NCBI RefSeq assembly: GCF_003387535.1
Contig: NZ_QUNR01000001.1
Location: 496,001-560,000 of the forward strand
Origin: Paraperlucidibaca baekdonensis
Lineage (GTDB): Bacteria > Pseudomonadota > Gammaproteobacteria > Pseudomonadales > Moraxellaceae
Direction of reading: 5' to 3'
Length of the DNA: 64,000 nucleotides
The position numbers and the translations under genes are program-made. The notes under the pieces are model-generated. The model was not told the DNA's origin. It searched no databases and saw nothing but the letters and a program-made list of their open reading frames with translations. Shown here in pieces: positions 54,067 to 61,630 of the stretch (the stretch's first letter is position 1; the number at the start of each line of letters is the position of its first letter).

Positions 54067-54221
54067 GTCACATTAAGCAAATAGTCGGCCAATGCTTGGT
54101 TGTCTCAGATTTGAACTTGGTATTTAGTCGACTGCGTTCCATGTAGCGCTCCCGATTTCAGGGAGGTCATTATGATTTGTTTGGAAGTTAGAGGAGGTAG
54201 ATGCGAGCAAGTTGGTCAACA

Positions 54222-54288
54222 TTTATATGACAAACCCTATCCTGCACTAGTCTTCCATATTGAAGAATTTTTTCGTCAACGAAAAAAT
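54222..54288 (-). repeat. Island repeat, copy 3
   Basis: Palindrome ATTTTTTCGT-CA-ACGAAAAAAT at 54267-54288, then GCAGGATAGGGTTTGTCA and TATAAA (54227-54222) on the minus strand, same 14-nt spacing. Heads a unit with no recognisable gene. Confidence 0.85.
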
Positions 54289-54404
54289 CATATTGTGTAG
54301 CGCTCGCTGTTTCAGCAAATTCATCATGACCTGTCTACAAAAGGAGATGAAGTCCAGCCTGCTAAGCATCAAGGTAAAGCGTGCTTTCAAAGCCTATGAA
54401 ATAA

Positions 54405-55580
54405 CTACTTGTCCGGATCCTTGGGTTTCTGGATTGGAAGCATCATTGCGCTCATAAGCCGTTTCATCTCAACGGTGGGCTTTGCCGCTTCCATAAGTCG
54501 TTGCACCTCGGCGTTGGGCTTTGCCGCTTCCATAAGTCGTTGCACCTCGGCGTTGGGCTTTGCCGCTTCCATAAGTCGTTGCACTTCGGCGCTGGGCTTT
54601 GCTGCTTCCATAAGTCGTTGCACCTCGGCGTTGGGCTTTGCCGCTTCCATAAGTCGTTGCACTTCGGCGCTGGGCTTTGCTGCTTCCATAAGGCGTCGCA
54701 CCTCGGCGCTGGGCTTTACTGCTTCCATGAATCGCTGCAACGCAGCCAGCGACAACTCAGAATGAAATAGAGGTGACTGCGGGTGTGAGGAGTCTACTGG
54801 CAGTAATGACCTTTCTTCAGTTGCGATTTCTGTTAACTCTTCTGGGCTGAGCTTTATGATGGCATCAACTTTCGTTGTCTCGACGAAGTGGGTAAGCCCT
54901 TCAACTAAATCCTCGAATATATGCACGGTTGGATTATTAGCAATCGTTGCAAGCTCAGCTCTCAGGAAGCTGTTTAGGAAAAAGGATTCTCCAAATGCGG
55001 TGCCATAGTCACTGTCTCGTGAAATGATCCAAAGTTGTCGTTTACCAGCGAAATGGCTTAGCACCTGTTCCCATGTGATTTCGTCACCAAGTGGGTCGTT
55101 TGCCTTTCCTGGAGGGTTTCCAATTTCTTTTCGTGCTCGAGCTCGCCTCATTTCATCGCGAGTGGCTTGAGCTGCTTTTGAAAAGATAGGAGCCAAAGCT
55201 TTCGATACTTCATCATTTGATTCAGCTACCTGTGTCATTATTTCGTGAGTGTAGGTATCTATCTCAGCATTCACGGCCACTACAGATTTATTTATGCCTT
55301 TCATGTGGCCAAGAATCTCTTGGTTTTTGCCACTCGCGGATCCGGAAAAATGATCAGGTATATTGATGCCATGAAATTTCATTCCTTGGCTCTTTGTACG
55401 CAGGAAGTCCGCTGCCGCACGAAGCTTGTTGCGCTGCACCTCATCAACGATCTGCTGCGTAATAAAAATATGAGGTGCTTGCTCGGCTAAAGGCGCAAGT
55501 AACTTGCGACCTTTATCTGTGCGATAGAGGTCCAAGTACTTATTGGCGTCAATCAGTAGCACTGCATCTATTTCTGGCAT
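54405..55580 (-). CDS. PIN-like (DUF4935-type) protein with tandem C-terminal repeats
   Basis: 391 residues. The N-terminal half is a PIN-like nuclease pattern: AVLLIDANKYLDLYRTDKG (first acidic residue), IFITQQIVDEVQRNKL, and LWIISRDSDYGTAFGESFFLNSFLRAEL with late acidic residues. The C-terminal part is about seven copies of a 13-residue unit, AEVQRLMEAAKPN or its S variant, encoded by a 39-bp tandem repeat. This predicts a long helical or coiled array for protein contact. Single-gene unit with island repeat copy 4 139 nt upstream of ATG 55580. Likely an RNase effector of a defence or toxin system; partner not seen. Confidence 0.72.
   Translation of the reverse strand: MPEIDAVLLIDANKYLDLYRTDKGRKLLAPLAEQAPHIFITQQIVDEVQRNKLRAAADFLRTKSQGMKFHGINIPDHFSGSASGKNQEILGHMKGINKSVVAVNAEIDTYTHEIMTQVAESNDEVSKALAPIFSKAAQATRDEMRRARARKEIGNPPGKANDPLGDEITWEQVLSHFAGKRQLWIISRDSDYGTAFGESFFLNSFLRAELATIANNPTVHIFEDLVEGLTHFVETTKVDAIIKLSPEELTEIATEERSLLPVDSSHPQSPLFHSELSLAALQRFMEAVKPSAEVRRLMEAAKPSAEVQRLMEAAKPNAEVQRLMEAAKPSAEVQRLMEAAKPNAEVQRLMEAAKPNAEVQRLMEAAKPTVEMKRLMSAMMLPIQKPKDPDK
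54477..54749. repeat. 39-bp in-frame tandem repeat (about 7 units)
   Basis: Six full units start at 54477, 54516, 54555, 54594, 54633 and 54672, and a diverged seventh at 54711. Units are near-identical; two sub-variants partly alternate, so part of the array may have grown by 78-bp steps. Copy number is likely to vary between strains. Confidence 0.92.
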
Positions 55581-55718
55581 CTAAAAATAGTCCTTTAAAT
55601 TGATTCTGGTGATCAATATCCGCGACGCCTCTCATCTTCAGTCGCGCTTTGAGCTCAAATACTCTCGAGACCAGACGGTGGGTGCGCAGACGGGATGGTT
55701 AGCGATGATAAGTATACT

Positions 55719-55784
55719 TTTATAGTACAAACCCTATCCTGCAATAGTCTCTCACCCCTAAGGATTTTTTCGTTGACGAAAAAT
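55719..55784 (-). repeat. Island repeat, copy 4
   Basis: Palindrome TTTTTCGT-TG-ACGAAAAA at 55766-55783; minus strand continues TTGCAGGATAGGGTTTGTAC and TATAAA (55724-55719). Upstream of the PIN-like gene. Confidence 0.85.
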
Positions 55785-55859
55785 CACGCTCGATAAGGGT
55801 TAAGTAGCTGTGTCAGGAAATTTGTAAGTACATAAGGGTGATGATGTGCTTGTTGTGGG

Positions 55860-56774
55860 TCATCTTGAAATGACGCCAGGAAATACTTTCAAAGCGTGCC
55901 ATGGAAGACATTCAACTACTAAAACTGAGAAGAAAAATAATATAACGAGTGCACCAGAGGTGAACGATACCCACCCAATACTACTGATGGGCAGCAAATA
56001 AAGGCTTAGCAAGTAGCACACAACTACAGGTCCAACAATGAAGGAAATCAACAAAAGCCTAATCAGTGTGTAGATGATACAAATAATCATTGCAGGTGGA
56101 AACCAATATGCAATGAGACTGCGTTTACGAAGGCTTGGTATGTCAATTGCCGGATACAAATTTACTAGATGCGGAAACATAAAATAAATGTGAGATGCTT
56201 TGCCAATTAGCAAAGATTCTCGAAACCTTGTGCTGTACAAGCTACCTAGCCAAATTACTAGAATAGGGGCTAGTGATATTTGTAAAGCAATAGCCAAGGA
56301 GTCAAATTTAATTTTAATCCGTGTGCTAAATACTCCTATGTCTGCTTTATCAGGAATTTCTATGCCATAGAATTGTAAGGGGGTATTTTTTAAATCTACT
56401 GCTTTTTTAGAAAGAGACGTTGCTAAGTCTCGTGGATTGGTGTCAGCGCCTTGCTCCAAAAACTTATCAATATCGGTATAACAGCCTGAATGAATACTGA
56501 TAGGTATCCAAACTTTGGATAGTTCGTATTTGTACGCATTGACATAATATTTTGATTTATTTTTTTCTGCCTGATATTCGACCCACGTACTTGTTAGTAG
56601 CGCATCGTTTGTTTTTAGCGTACTAACGGCAAGATCAAGGCATTTAGCGATAACTCGCTCGTTCTGAGTTGTTGATGTGAAAGCAATTAGCAATACAAAA
56701 ATAGCCACGAGAGTTAGCGGGCCACTAAAAAATAGAAGCCGCTCATAGCGTCGACCAAGTTGATATGGGCTCAT
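55860..56774 (-). CDS. Multi-pass membrane protein, hypothetical
   Basis: 304 residues, unrecognised. A first membrane helix at about 17-33 (FSGPLTLVAIFVLLIAF), an extracytoplasmic domain of about 130 residues, then four helices (SLAIALQISLAPILVIWLGSL, FPPAMIICIIYTLIRLLLISFIVGPVVVCYLLSLYLLP, SGALVILFFFSVLVVEC). Strongly AT-rich compared with the core genome. Single-gene unit between repeat copies 4 and 5. Membrane proteins with such layout often serve as effectors in defence islands, but no motif supports a function. Confidence 0.6.
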   Translation of the reverse strand: MSPYQLGRRYERLLFFSGPLTLVAIFVLLIAFTSTTQNERVIAKCLDLAVSTLKTNDALLTSTWVEYQAEKNKSKYYVNAYKYELSKVWIPISIHSGCYTDIDKFLEQGADTNPRDLATSLSKKAVDLKNTPLQFYGIEIPDKADIGVFSTRIKIKFDSLAIALQISLAPILVIWLGSLYSTRFRESLLIGKASHIYFMFPHLVNLYPAIDIPSLRKRSLIAYWFPPAMIICIIYTLIRLLLISFIVGPVVVCYLLSLYLLPISSIGWVSFTSGALVILFFFSVLVVECLPWHALKVFPGVISR

Positions 56775-57088
56775 TTCACAAATGAGTCTCGTGAATAGCG
56801 GTTCCTGATGCCCAACTTAGTTTATCCCTCAGTTATGTGGTGTAATAAGTTTCAACTGCAAAAACTTGAAAAGAAAGCTAAGTCAAAGCCGTCAGATTAA
56901 GTGTTTCGAAACAGGGTGGTTGCGATGGCCTTATGTGTGCTAAGCAGACCAAATATCTAGATTAATATCACAAGCCCTATCCTGCAATAGCTTGCCCTCT
57001 TCAAGGATTTTTTCGTTGACGAAAAAACTTACTCGATAATGGTTAAGAGGTGGCTGCTTCAGGAAGCTCGTAAGCACGAGGCTCATCA
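56775..57088. other. Intergenic stretch with island repeat copy 5
   Basis: 314 bases without a gene. It holds the 3' side of the res gene and the leader of the membrane protein gene; repeat copy 5 is the only structure I see. Confidence 0.6.
56962..57027 (-). repeat. Island repeat, copy 5
   Basis: Palindrome TTTTTTCGT-TG-ACGAAAAAA at 57008-57027; minus strand continues TTGCAGGATAGGGCTTGTGA and TATTAA (56967-56962). Upstream of the membrane protein gene, downstream of res. TTAACCATTATC on the far side of the palindrome can pair partly with GATAGGGCTT. Confidence 0.85.
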
Positions 57089-59743
57089 CTAGTGCGCAAG
57101 AGCCTCCACAATTTGAGATCTAACCTCTTTTGGATCACCCTGCTTCATCGTCGCCATAACAAATACGGCCTTGCCACCTGAGGCTCTGGCCCACTGCTGA
57201 CCGATCAGCTCTTTTTCGCGGCTATCGCGACTTTCGTCAGGTGACAATTGCTTGCCCTTGTACTCGACTACCAACAAGCGGCCATCATCCATGACCGCTA
57301 CGAAGTCTGGATAAAACTTGTCGGTCGATGTTGGTAGGGAGAACGAATTGCGATGTCTGCTCACGTTTCGGGTCCAGTATTTCAGGTCAGGCAAGGCATC
57401 CAGGGCAAGGGCGCAATTGACCTCTTCGCCGCCGTCCTTACCGTCAAAAGCTGGAACTTCATCCTGCCCCATGAAGTGGCGCTTAAACTTGTACTTGCCA
57501 TGATACTTGGGTATGTCGAAATACATTTCGTCAAAGAAACGTATGCCTTCATCGAAAGAGACTTCTACGCGGGCCGCTGGGCCGAACAGATTCGTTTGAT
57601 AGACTTTATCGCGCTCCTTCTGACGGAAACTCCGAATTTTGTCATTCAGCTTGCGCGCCAGAATGAACTTGCAACGCATCAATTGGGATAACGGGATATC
57701 TCGCTCACGATTCAGATGGTTCACCACATCGCTTAGCCAAGCGAGTAGCTCCACCTGTCCGATCCATTGATCACGTACTTTCCCATCAAGCCAGCGAACC
57801 AAAACATTTGTTGTCCAACCCTCTACCGCAATATCCAGTGAAAGCTGATCAGCGCTATCCCCAGCCGAAATCGATAAGCGATTGCCGTCAAGGTCGATCT
57901 CGAAGGTGTTGGTCGTCTCGACAATATCGAACTCGGTCATGGTCAGCCGCGCTGGATGATCAGCCAGTGACCAGTCGTGATATTCCATTAGAGTATCGGT
58001 ATCGCCAAATACCAGCTCATCCTGTACGTACGTCATCAGGCGAGGCACGGTGAACTCTTCCCCGCGATGGGCCGGCGCCAGATCATCGGCATGTTTGGCT
58101 TTAAACTCGTCCAGCTTCTCGCGCAGCACGGCTTGCAGATGCTTTGGGGTCGTTTGGAACAAGCGCTCTTCTTCTTTGGGCTTGGGAACGCCAGTAAATT
58201 CGATCAGGGTTTTTCCGTCACTGCCCGCCGAAACTTTGATCTTGCCCGACGCGCTATTGCCGATCTCCTTGCGTTCAGCCTCTGAGGCGTCTAACTCAAC
58301 CGTCATCGTGGGGCGTTGGCGCACTTGCCGCCCAAACAGCCCATCATCCAGCCCCAGCTGCTCTGCCTCAATATTTGCCTCTGCTTCGCTCTCTTCGAAG
58401 CCCATATCGATCAGCTTGTCGCGCAAACTGTTAGCAGCCTCAGCAAACTGCTTCGATACCAGTTTGGCGTACGATTTATTCAGCGCAGGCTCTTTGCGTT
58501 TTTGCGCGTAGGGCATTCGCAATACACGGCCCAAAAGCTGCTCCGCATCGGTCGAACTACGAATGTTGGCCAACGAGCAGAACACATAGGCAAAGGAACA
58601 ATCCCAGCCTTCTTTTAGCGCCTCAATAGTGATGACGTATTCAATCAGGCAGTCAGGCTTGAACAGATCTATTCCATCCAACTCACGCTGCGCGCCGGTC
58701 GCCACGGCAATTTTATTCGGATCGATATTTTCGTTCTCGATCAGATGATTACGCAGCACATCGACCGTTACCTCCTCGCCTTTCTTCTGGGCTTGGAACA
58801 GCACGATAGGGCGGATATAGCCCTCACGATCACGATCCGCATATTCTTGCAGCTCCGCGCGCTTTAAAATTGCGGAGTTGACCGCACCTTGCCATGTCTC
58901 GGCCTCATCCAGCACCACAGGCATTTTGATCATCTCTTCATCTTTCAGCTCCTGAGCTGTCACTGAATGAAGGATGTTATTGAAGCCCTTGGGAGTGGCG
59001 GTGAACTCGATAATCGCCGAAGGATGAATTCGCTCATACACATCATGACTAAGGCTTGTGCCCGCCTTGTGCGCTTCATCCATGATGACAATCGGACGAT
59101 GCAGGTGCATGAGGTTGGCAAAACTGAAGCGAATATCGCCCTTCATTGGGCCATCATCGTTGCGCTCTAGTCCCGGAGCCCCCGGTGGCACAGCACTAAA
59201 GTGTCCTTCCAGCATCTCGTGATGGGCGTAGACCTTGCGACCGTCCGTGTTACTCACCTTTAGCGTTTGGATCGTGCCGACCACAACACAAAGGTTCGAC
59301 CTCAGGTCATGCGGCGTAATTTGAGTGAAGTCGCCAATATCAAAAATGCGCACGCGACCCTCAAACGCCTCGTCCAGTACCTGCCGATACGGGTGGCGCG
59401 GATTTTTCAGCGCCTCAGCTGTCTGCAGTCGGATCGTGTTTGTTGGCACTAGCCACAGCACCAGCGGGAAATCTTTCTCGACCCAAATATCCTGAGCCAC
59501 AGTAATCGCATGCGCTGCGAGGATGGTCTTGCCGCCGCCCGTGGGCAAACGCAAACAAACATAAGGCACGCTAGGCAGCGTCTTGATCGGCTTGTAGCTT
59601 GTCGCATAGCCCTTCAGGCGCTTAGCCAGCTGCGGTTCGGCTGTGATCGATTCGTAAGCCGCCTTGGCACCAACAATCCGCGCCTCTTCAAAAAACTTCC
59701 TCAGCGTCGCTAGCGAGGCCTGCTGATATGTTTTTAGCTTCAT
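57089..59743 (-). CDS. res: Type III restriction endonuclease subunit (Res)
   Basis: 884 residues. SF2 helicase core: RLPTGGGKTILAAHA (Walker A, near 73), IVIMDEAHKAG (DEAH box), FTATPKG (motif III) and TDAEQLLGRVLRMPYAQKRKEP (motif VI). The C-terminal nuclease has YPDFVAVMDDGRLLVVEYKGKQ, the PD-(D/E)xK pattern. It translocates or diffuses on DNA and cuts away from two inverted unmethylated sites when bound to Mod. Starts overlapping the mod stop by 4 bp. All key motifs are present, so it appears intact. GC content is higher than in the rest of the island. Confidence 0.93.
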   Translation of the reverse strand: MKLKTYQQASLATLRKFFEEARIVGAKAAYESITAEPQLAKRLKGYATSYKPIKTLPSVPYVCLRLPTGGGKTILAAHAITVAQDIWVEKDFPLVLWLVPTNTIRLQTAEALKNPRHPYRQVLDEAFEGRVRIFDIGDFTQITPHDLRSNLCVVVGTIQTLKVSNTDGRKVYAHHEMLEGHFSAVPPGAPGLERNDDGPMKGDIRFSFANLMHLHRPIVIMDEAHKAGTSLSHDVYERIHPSAIIEFTATPKGFNNILHSVTAQELKDEEMIKMPVVLDEAETWQGAVNSAILKRAELQEYADRDREGYIRPIVLFQAQKKGEEVTVDVLRNHLIENENIDPNKIAVATGAQRELDGIDLFKPDCLIEYVITIEALKEGWDCSFAYVFCSLANIRSSTDAEQLLGRVLRMPYAQKRKEPALNKSYAKLVSKQFAEAANSLRDKLIDMGFEESEAEANIEAEQLGLDDGLFGRQVRQRPTMTVELDASEAERKEIGNSASGKIKVSAGSDGKTLIEFTGVPKPKEEERLFQTTPKHLQAVLREKLDEFKAKHADDLAPAHRGEEFTVPRLMTYVQDELVFGDTDTLMEYHDWSLADHPARLTMTEFDIVETTNTFEIDLDGNRLSISAGDSADQLSLDIAVEGWTTNVLVRWLDGKVRDQWIGQVELLAWLSDVVNHLNRERDIPLSQLMRCKFILARKLNDKIRSFRQKERDKVYQTNLFGPAARVEVSFDEGIRFFDEMYFDIPKYHGKYKFKRHFMGQDEVPAFDGKDGGEEVNCALALDALPDLKYWTRNVSRHRNSFSLPTSTDKFYPDFVAVMDDGRLLVVEYKGKQLSPDESRDSREKELIGQQWARASGGKAVFVMATMKQGDPKEVRSQIVEALAH

Positions 59744-61284
59744 TTGCGCGCCTTCACATCATAAGGGGTTTGTTTGAACTCGATCCGCTCAGACCGAAGT
59801 GTGGCGTCAGACAATGCCGTGCGCTCGCCGTAGATGGTCAGTGAGCCGATGAGGTCGCCTTGTGCCTCGCGGATCACAGCCAGCGTCTTGCGGGTCAGCA
59901 CGTTGCCGCCAGAGACAGATTTATCACCAAGAATGCCGTTGTAAAGCAGCGCATAGCCTTTTCCATCCTGCGCCCCGAGGAACGGAGTCAGAGGCTGAGG
60001 TTCCGACCATGGACTGCCCGTTTCCGCAAACCAGATATGGGCAGCCAACACAGAGAAGCGAATATCGGACTGAATTTGGCCGTTCTCAGTAAAGACCGGC
60101 GGACCTAGGCGATAGAAGCGGAAGCCGCCGCCACCTTGCCAGCCATGGGCCTTAGAAATTCCACCTTGCTCGCCATCTACTACTTTTTGCAGGCGCGGCG
60201 CGCAATGAGTGACAGCATGGTCGCCCATTTCGATTCCGATATAGCGCCGCCCCATCTTTTGCGCGACGGCGGCGGTTGTACCGGAGCCGAGGAAAGAGTC
60301 GAGCACGAGGTCGCCGGGGTTGCTGGCAATCTGAAAAATGCGCTGCATCATCCTCTCTGGTTTAGGCGTGTCAGCAGTGTTGTTACCACCAAACAGTTTG
60401 ATGCTTTCTTTTTTTGATTCATCTGTATGGCCGGCATCGTCGTGAGGCCACCACGTCCAGGGGACGATGCCCTCGACCTCAGACAAAAATCGAATAACAC
60501 TTGGTGCAGCATTACCTTTTTTGCCCCAGTAAATGCGACCTTGATCAAGTTTTTTCTTGAACTCACTCTCGATCATAGACCAGCAGCGACCTTCAGGCGG
60601 CGTATGCATCTTGCCGTCTGGCCCAACAATTTCGTACATTTGATTGGGTCTGAAGCCTTGCGCCGTCATAGGAAGGCCACGCCAACGCTTTTGGGGGGCA
60701 GTCTCATTGGAGTTATCGGGGTTGCGGTATACTTTTGCCTGTTTTTCATCGAGCGGTATTCGGTTTGCACGCAAACGAAACTGTGGTTCGTCTTTCACAT
60801 AGACCAACACATGCTCGTGTGCATCGCCCAAGACCCCCCTGTTTTCGCGTGAGTACCGTTTTTGCCAAACTACATTGGCAAGGAAATTATCTCGTCCAAA
60901 CACTTCGTCCATGATTACTTTCAGATAGTGCGCTTCACGGTCGTCAATACTGATCCATATCGATCCATCCTCAGCCAGCAACTCCCGCAGTAGTTCCAGC
61001 CGAGGCCACATCATGGCCAGCCATTGCGAATGCTCCAGATTATCGTCGTAATGCTCGAAGGCTGAGCCAGTGTTATAGGGCGGGTCGATATAGATGCATT
61101 TCACCTGCCCCGCGTAATAGGGCAGCAGTGCCTTCAACGCCTCTAGGTTATCGCCTTGGATCAGCATATTGCCCGCATTGCGGTCGCCATAACCAAGTTT
61201 CGGCACCTCCTCTAACAGGCGGTAAGGCACTTTTTCGGAGGCGCGCACATCATCGTCTCGGGTCAACCAGCGTAAGGTTGGCAT
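59740..61284 (-). CDS. mod: Type III DNA-methyltransferase (Mod), beta-class N6-adenine
   Basis: 514 residues. Catalytic motif IV DPPYNTG (about 68-74) precedes the SAM motif DSFLGSGTTAAVAQKMGRRYIGIEMGD (about 322-348): the beta-class order. The region between (about 130-300) is the likely target-recognition domain. Somewhat shorter than many Mod proteins (over 600) but with all core motifs. It methylates adenine in the host recognition site and gives Res its specificity. First gene of the leftward mod-res operon; island repeat copy 6 lies about 120 nt upstream. Confidence 0.93.
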   Translation of the reverse strand: MPTLRWLTRDDDVRASEKVPYRLLEEVPKLGYGDRNAGNMLIQGDNLEALKALLPYYAGQVKCIYIDPPYNTGSAFEHYDDNLEHSQWLAMMWPRLELLRELLAEDGSIWISIDDREAHYLKVIMDEVFGRDNFLANVVWQKRYSRENRGVLGDAHEHVLVYVKDEPQFRLRANRIPLDEKQAKVYRNPDNSNETAPQKRWRGLPMTAQGFRPNQMYEIVGPDGKMHTPPEGRCWSMIESEFKKKLDQGRIYWGKKGNAAPSVIRFLSEVEGIVPWTWWPHDDAGHTDESKKESIKLFGGNNTADTPKPERMMQRIFQIASNPGDLVLDSFLGSGTTAAVAQKMGRRYIGIEMGDHAVTHCAPRLQKVVDGEQGGISKAHGWQGGGGFRFYRLGPPVFTENGQIQSDIRFSVLAAHIWFAETGSPWSEPQPLTPFLGAQDGKGYALLYNGILGDKSVSGGNVLTRKTLAVIREAQGDLIGSLTIYGERTALSDATLRSERIEFKQTPYDVKARK

Positions 61285-61400
61285 CTATTTACAATTCCTT
61301 TTCAAAGGCCTTTTAAACACTTAGTCAACTGGCAGGACGACATGTGGTGGCCAACTAATTCTGAACACAGTTTCAAGTTTGCCATAAAGAGGGCGCATAT

Positions 61401-61470
61401 ATATAACCAGTCCAAACCCTATCCTGCACTAGTCCTCCACCCTCAAAGATTTTTTCGTCAACGAAAAAAT
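61401..61470 (-). repeat. Island repeat, copy 6
   Basis: Palindrome ATTTTTTCGT-CA-ACGAAAAAAT at 61449-61470; the minus strand continues GTGCAGGATAGGGTTTGG and an AT-rich TATATAT box, about 4 nt further than in copies 2-4. Upstream of mod-res. In this copy AGGATT/GATCTTT-like flanks and ACCCTC/GAGGGT lengthen the hairpin. Confidence 0.85.
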
Positions 61471-61534
61471 CCTTACTGAATCGAGGGTCAGCGATTGCTA
61501 TAGGTGATGAGCAAGCACGAAACATGCAGTGACT

Positions 61535-61567
61535 ATATGTATAGAAAATGGGTTTTTCTATACATAT
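61535..61567. promoter_or_regulatory. 14-bp inverted repeat upstream of the Fic gene
   Basis: ATATGTATAGAAAA (61535-61548), 5-nt loop TGGGT, TTTTCTATACATAT (61554-61567): a perfect 14-bp inverted repeat about 60 nt before the Fic start. Likely an operator, possibly bound by the winged-helix end of the Fic protein itself. Confidence 0.7.
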
Positions 61568-61630
61568 GGATGGCGATGTGTTTAAAGTTTGCTTGTTTTA
61601 ATACATGACAACTTGGATCCGCATATCCCT

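Larger units (their letters stand above)
53963..54404. other. Gene-free stretch with two island repeats
   Basis: 442 bases without a supportable gene. It holds repeat copies 2 and 3. The interval between them (about 54067-54221) has only a 21-codon minus-strand frame, so it looks like an emptied or decayed unit. Parts of the copy 3 flank (TGTAGCGCTC near 54296) recur near 54156. Confidence 0.6.
61285..61630. other. Divergent intergenic region mod / fic
   Basis: 346 bases holding island repeat copy 6 for the leftward mod-res operon and a 14-bp inverted repeat before the rightward Fic gene. Confidence 0.6.

Noticed and set aside
54260-54457. Rightward 65-codon frame
   Set aside because: Starts within island repeat copy 3 and ends inside the PIN-like gene; no ribosome site and no recognisable protein.
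54477-54749. CRISPR-like array
   Set aside because: The 39-bp units are contiguous with no unique spacers, keep reading frame and lie inside a coding gene; no cas gene is nearby.
52985-57027. Repeat palindromes as intrinsic terminators
   Set aside because: The stems are A/T-only except CGT/ACG and lack a GC-rich base followed by a T-tract; placement before genes fits regulation better.
57089-61284. Novel nuclease-methylase system
   Set aside because: Motif order, overlap and domain content are those of an ordinary Type III restriction-modification system.
52985-61470. Integron cassette array with attC sites
   Set aside because: Units share orientation and the repeats form hairpins, but I find no GTTRRRY/RYYYAAC core sites and no intI; the repeats sit at gene 5' sides with -10-like boxes.
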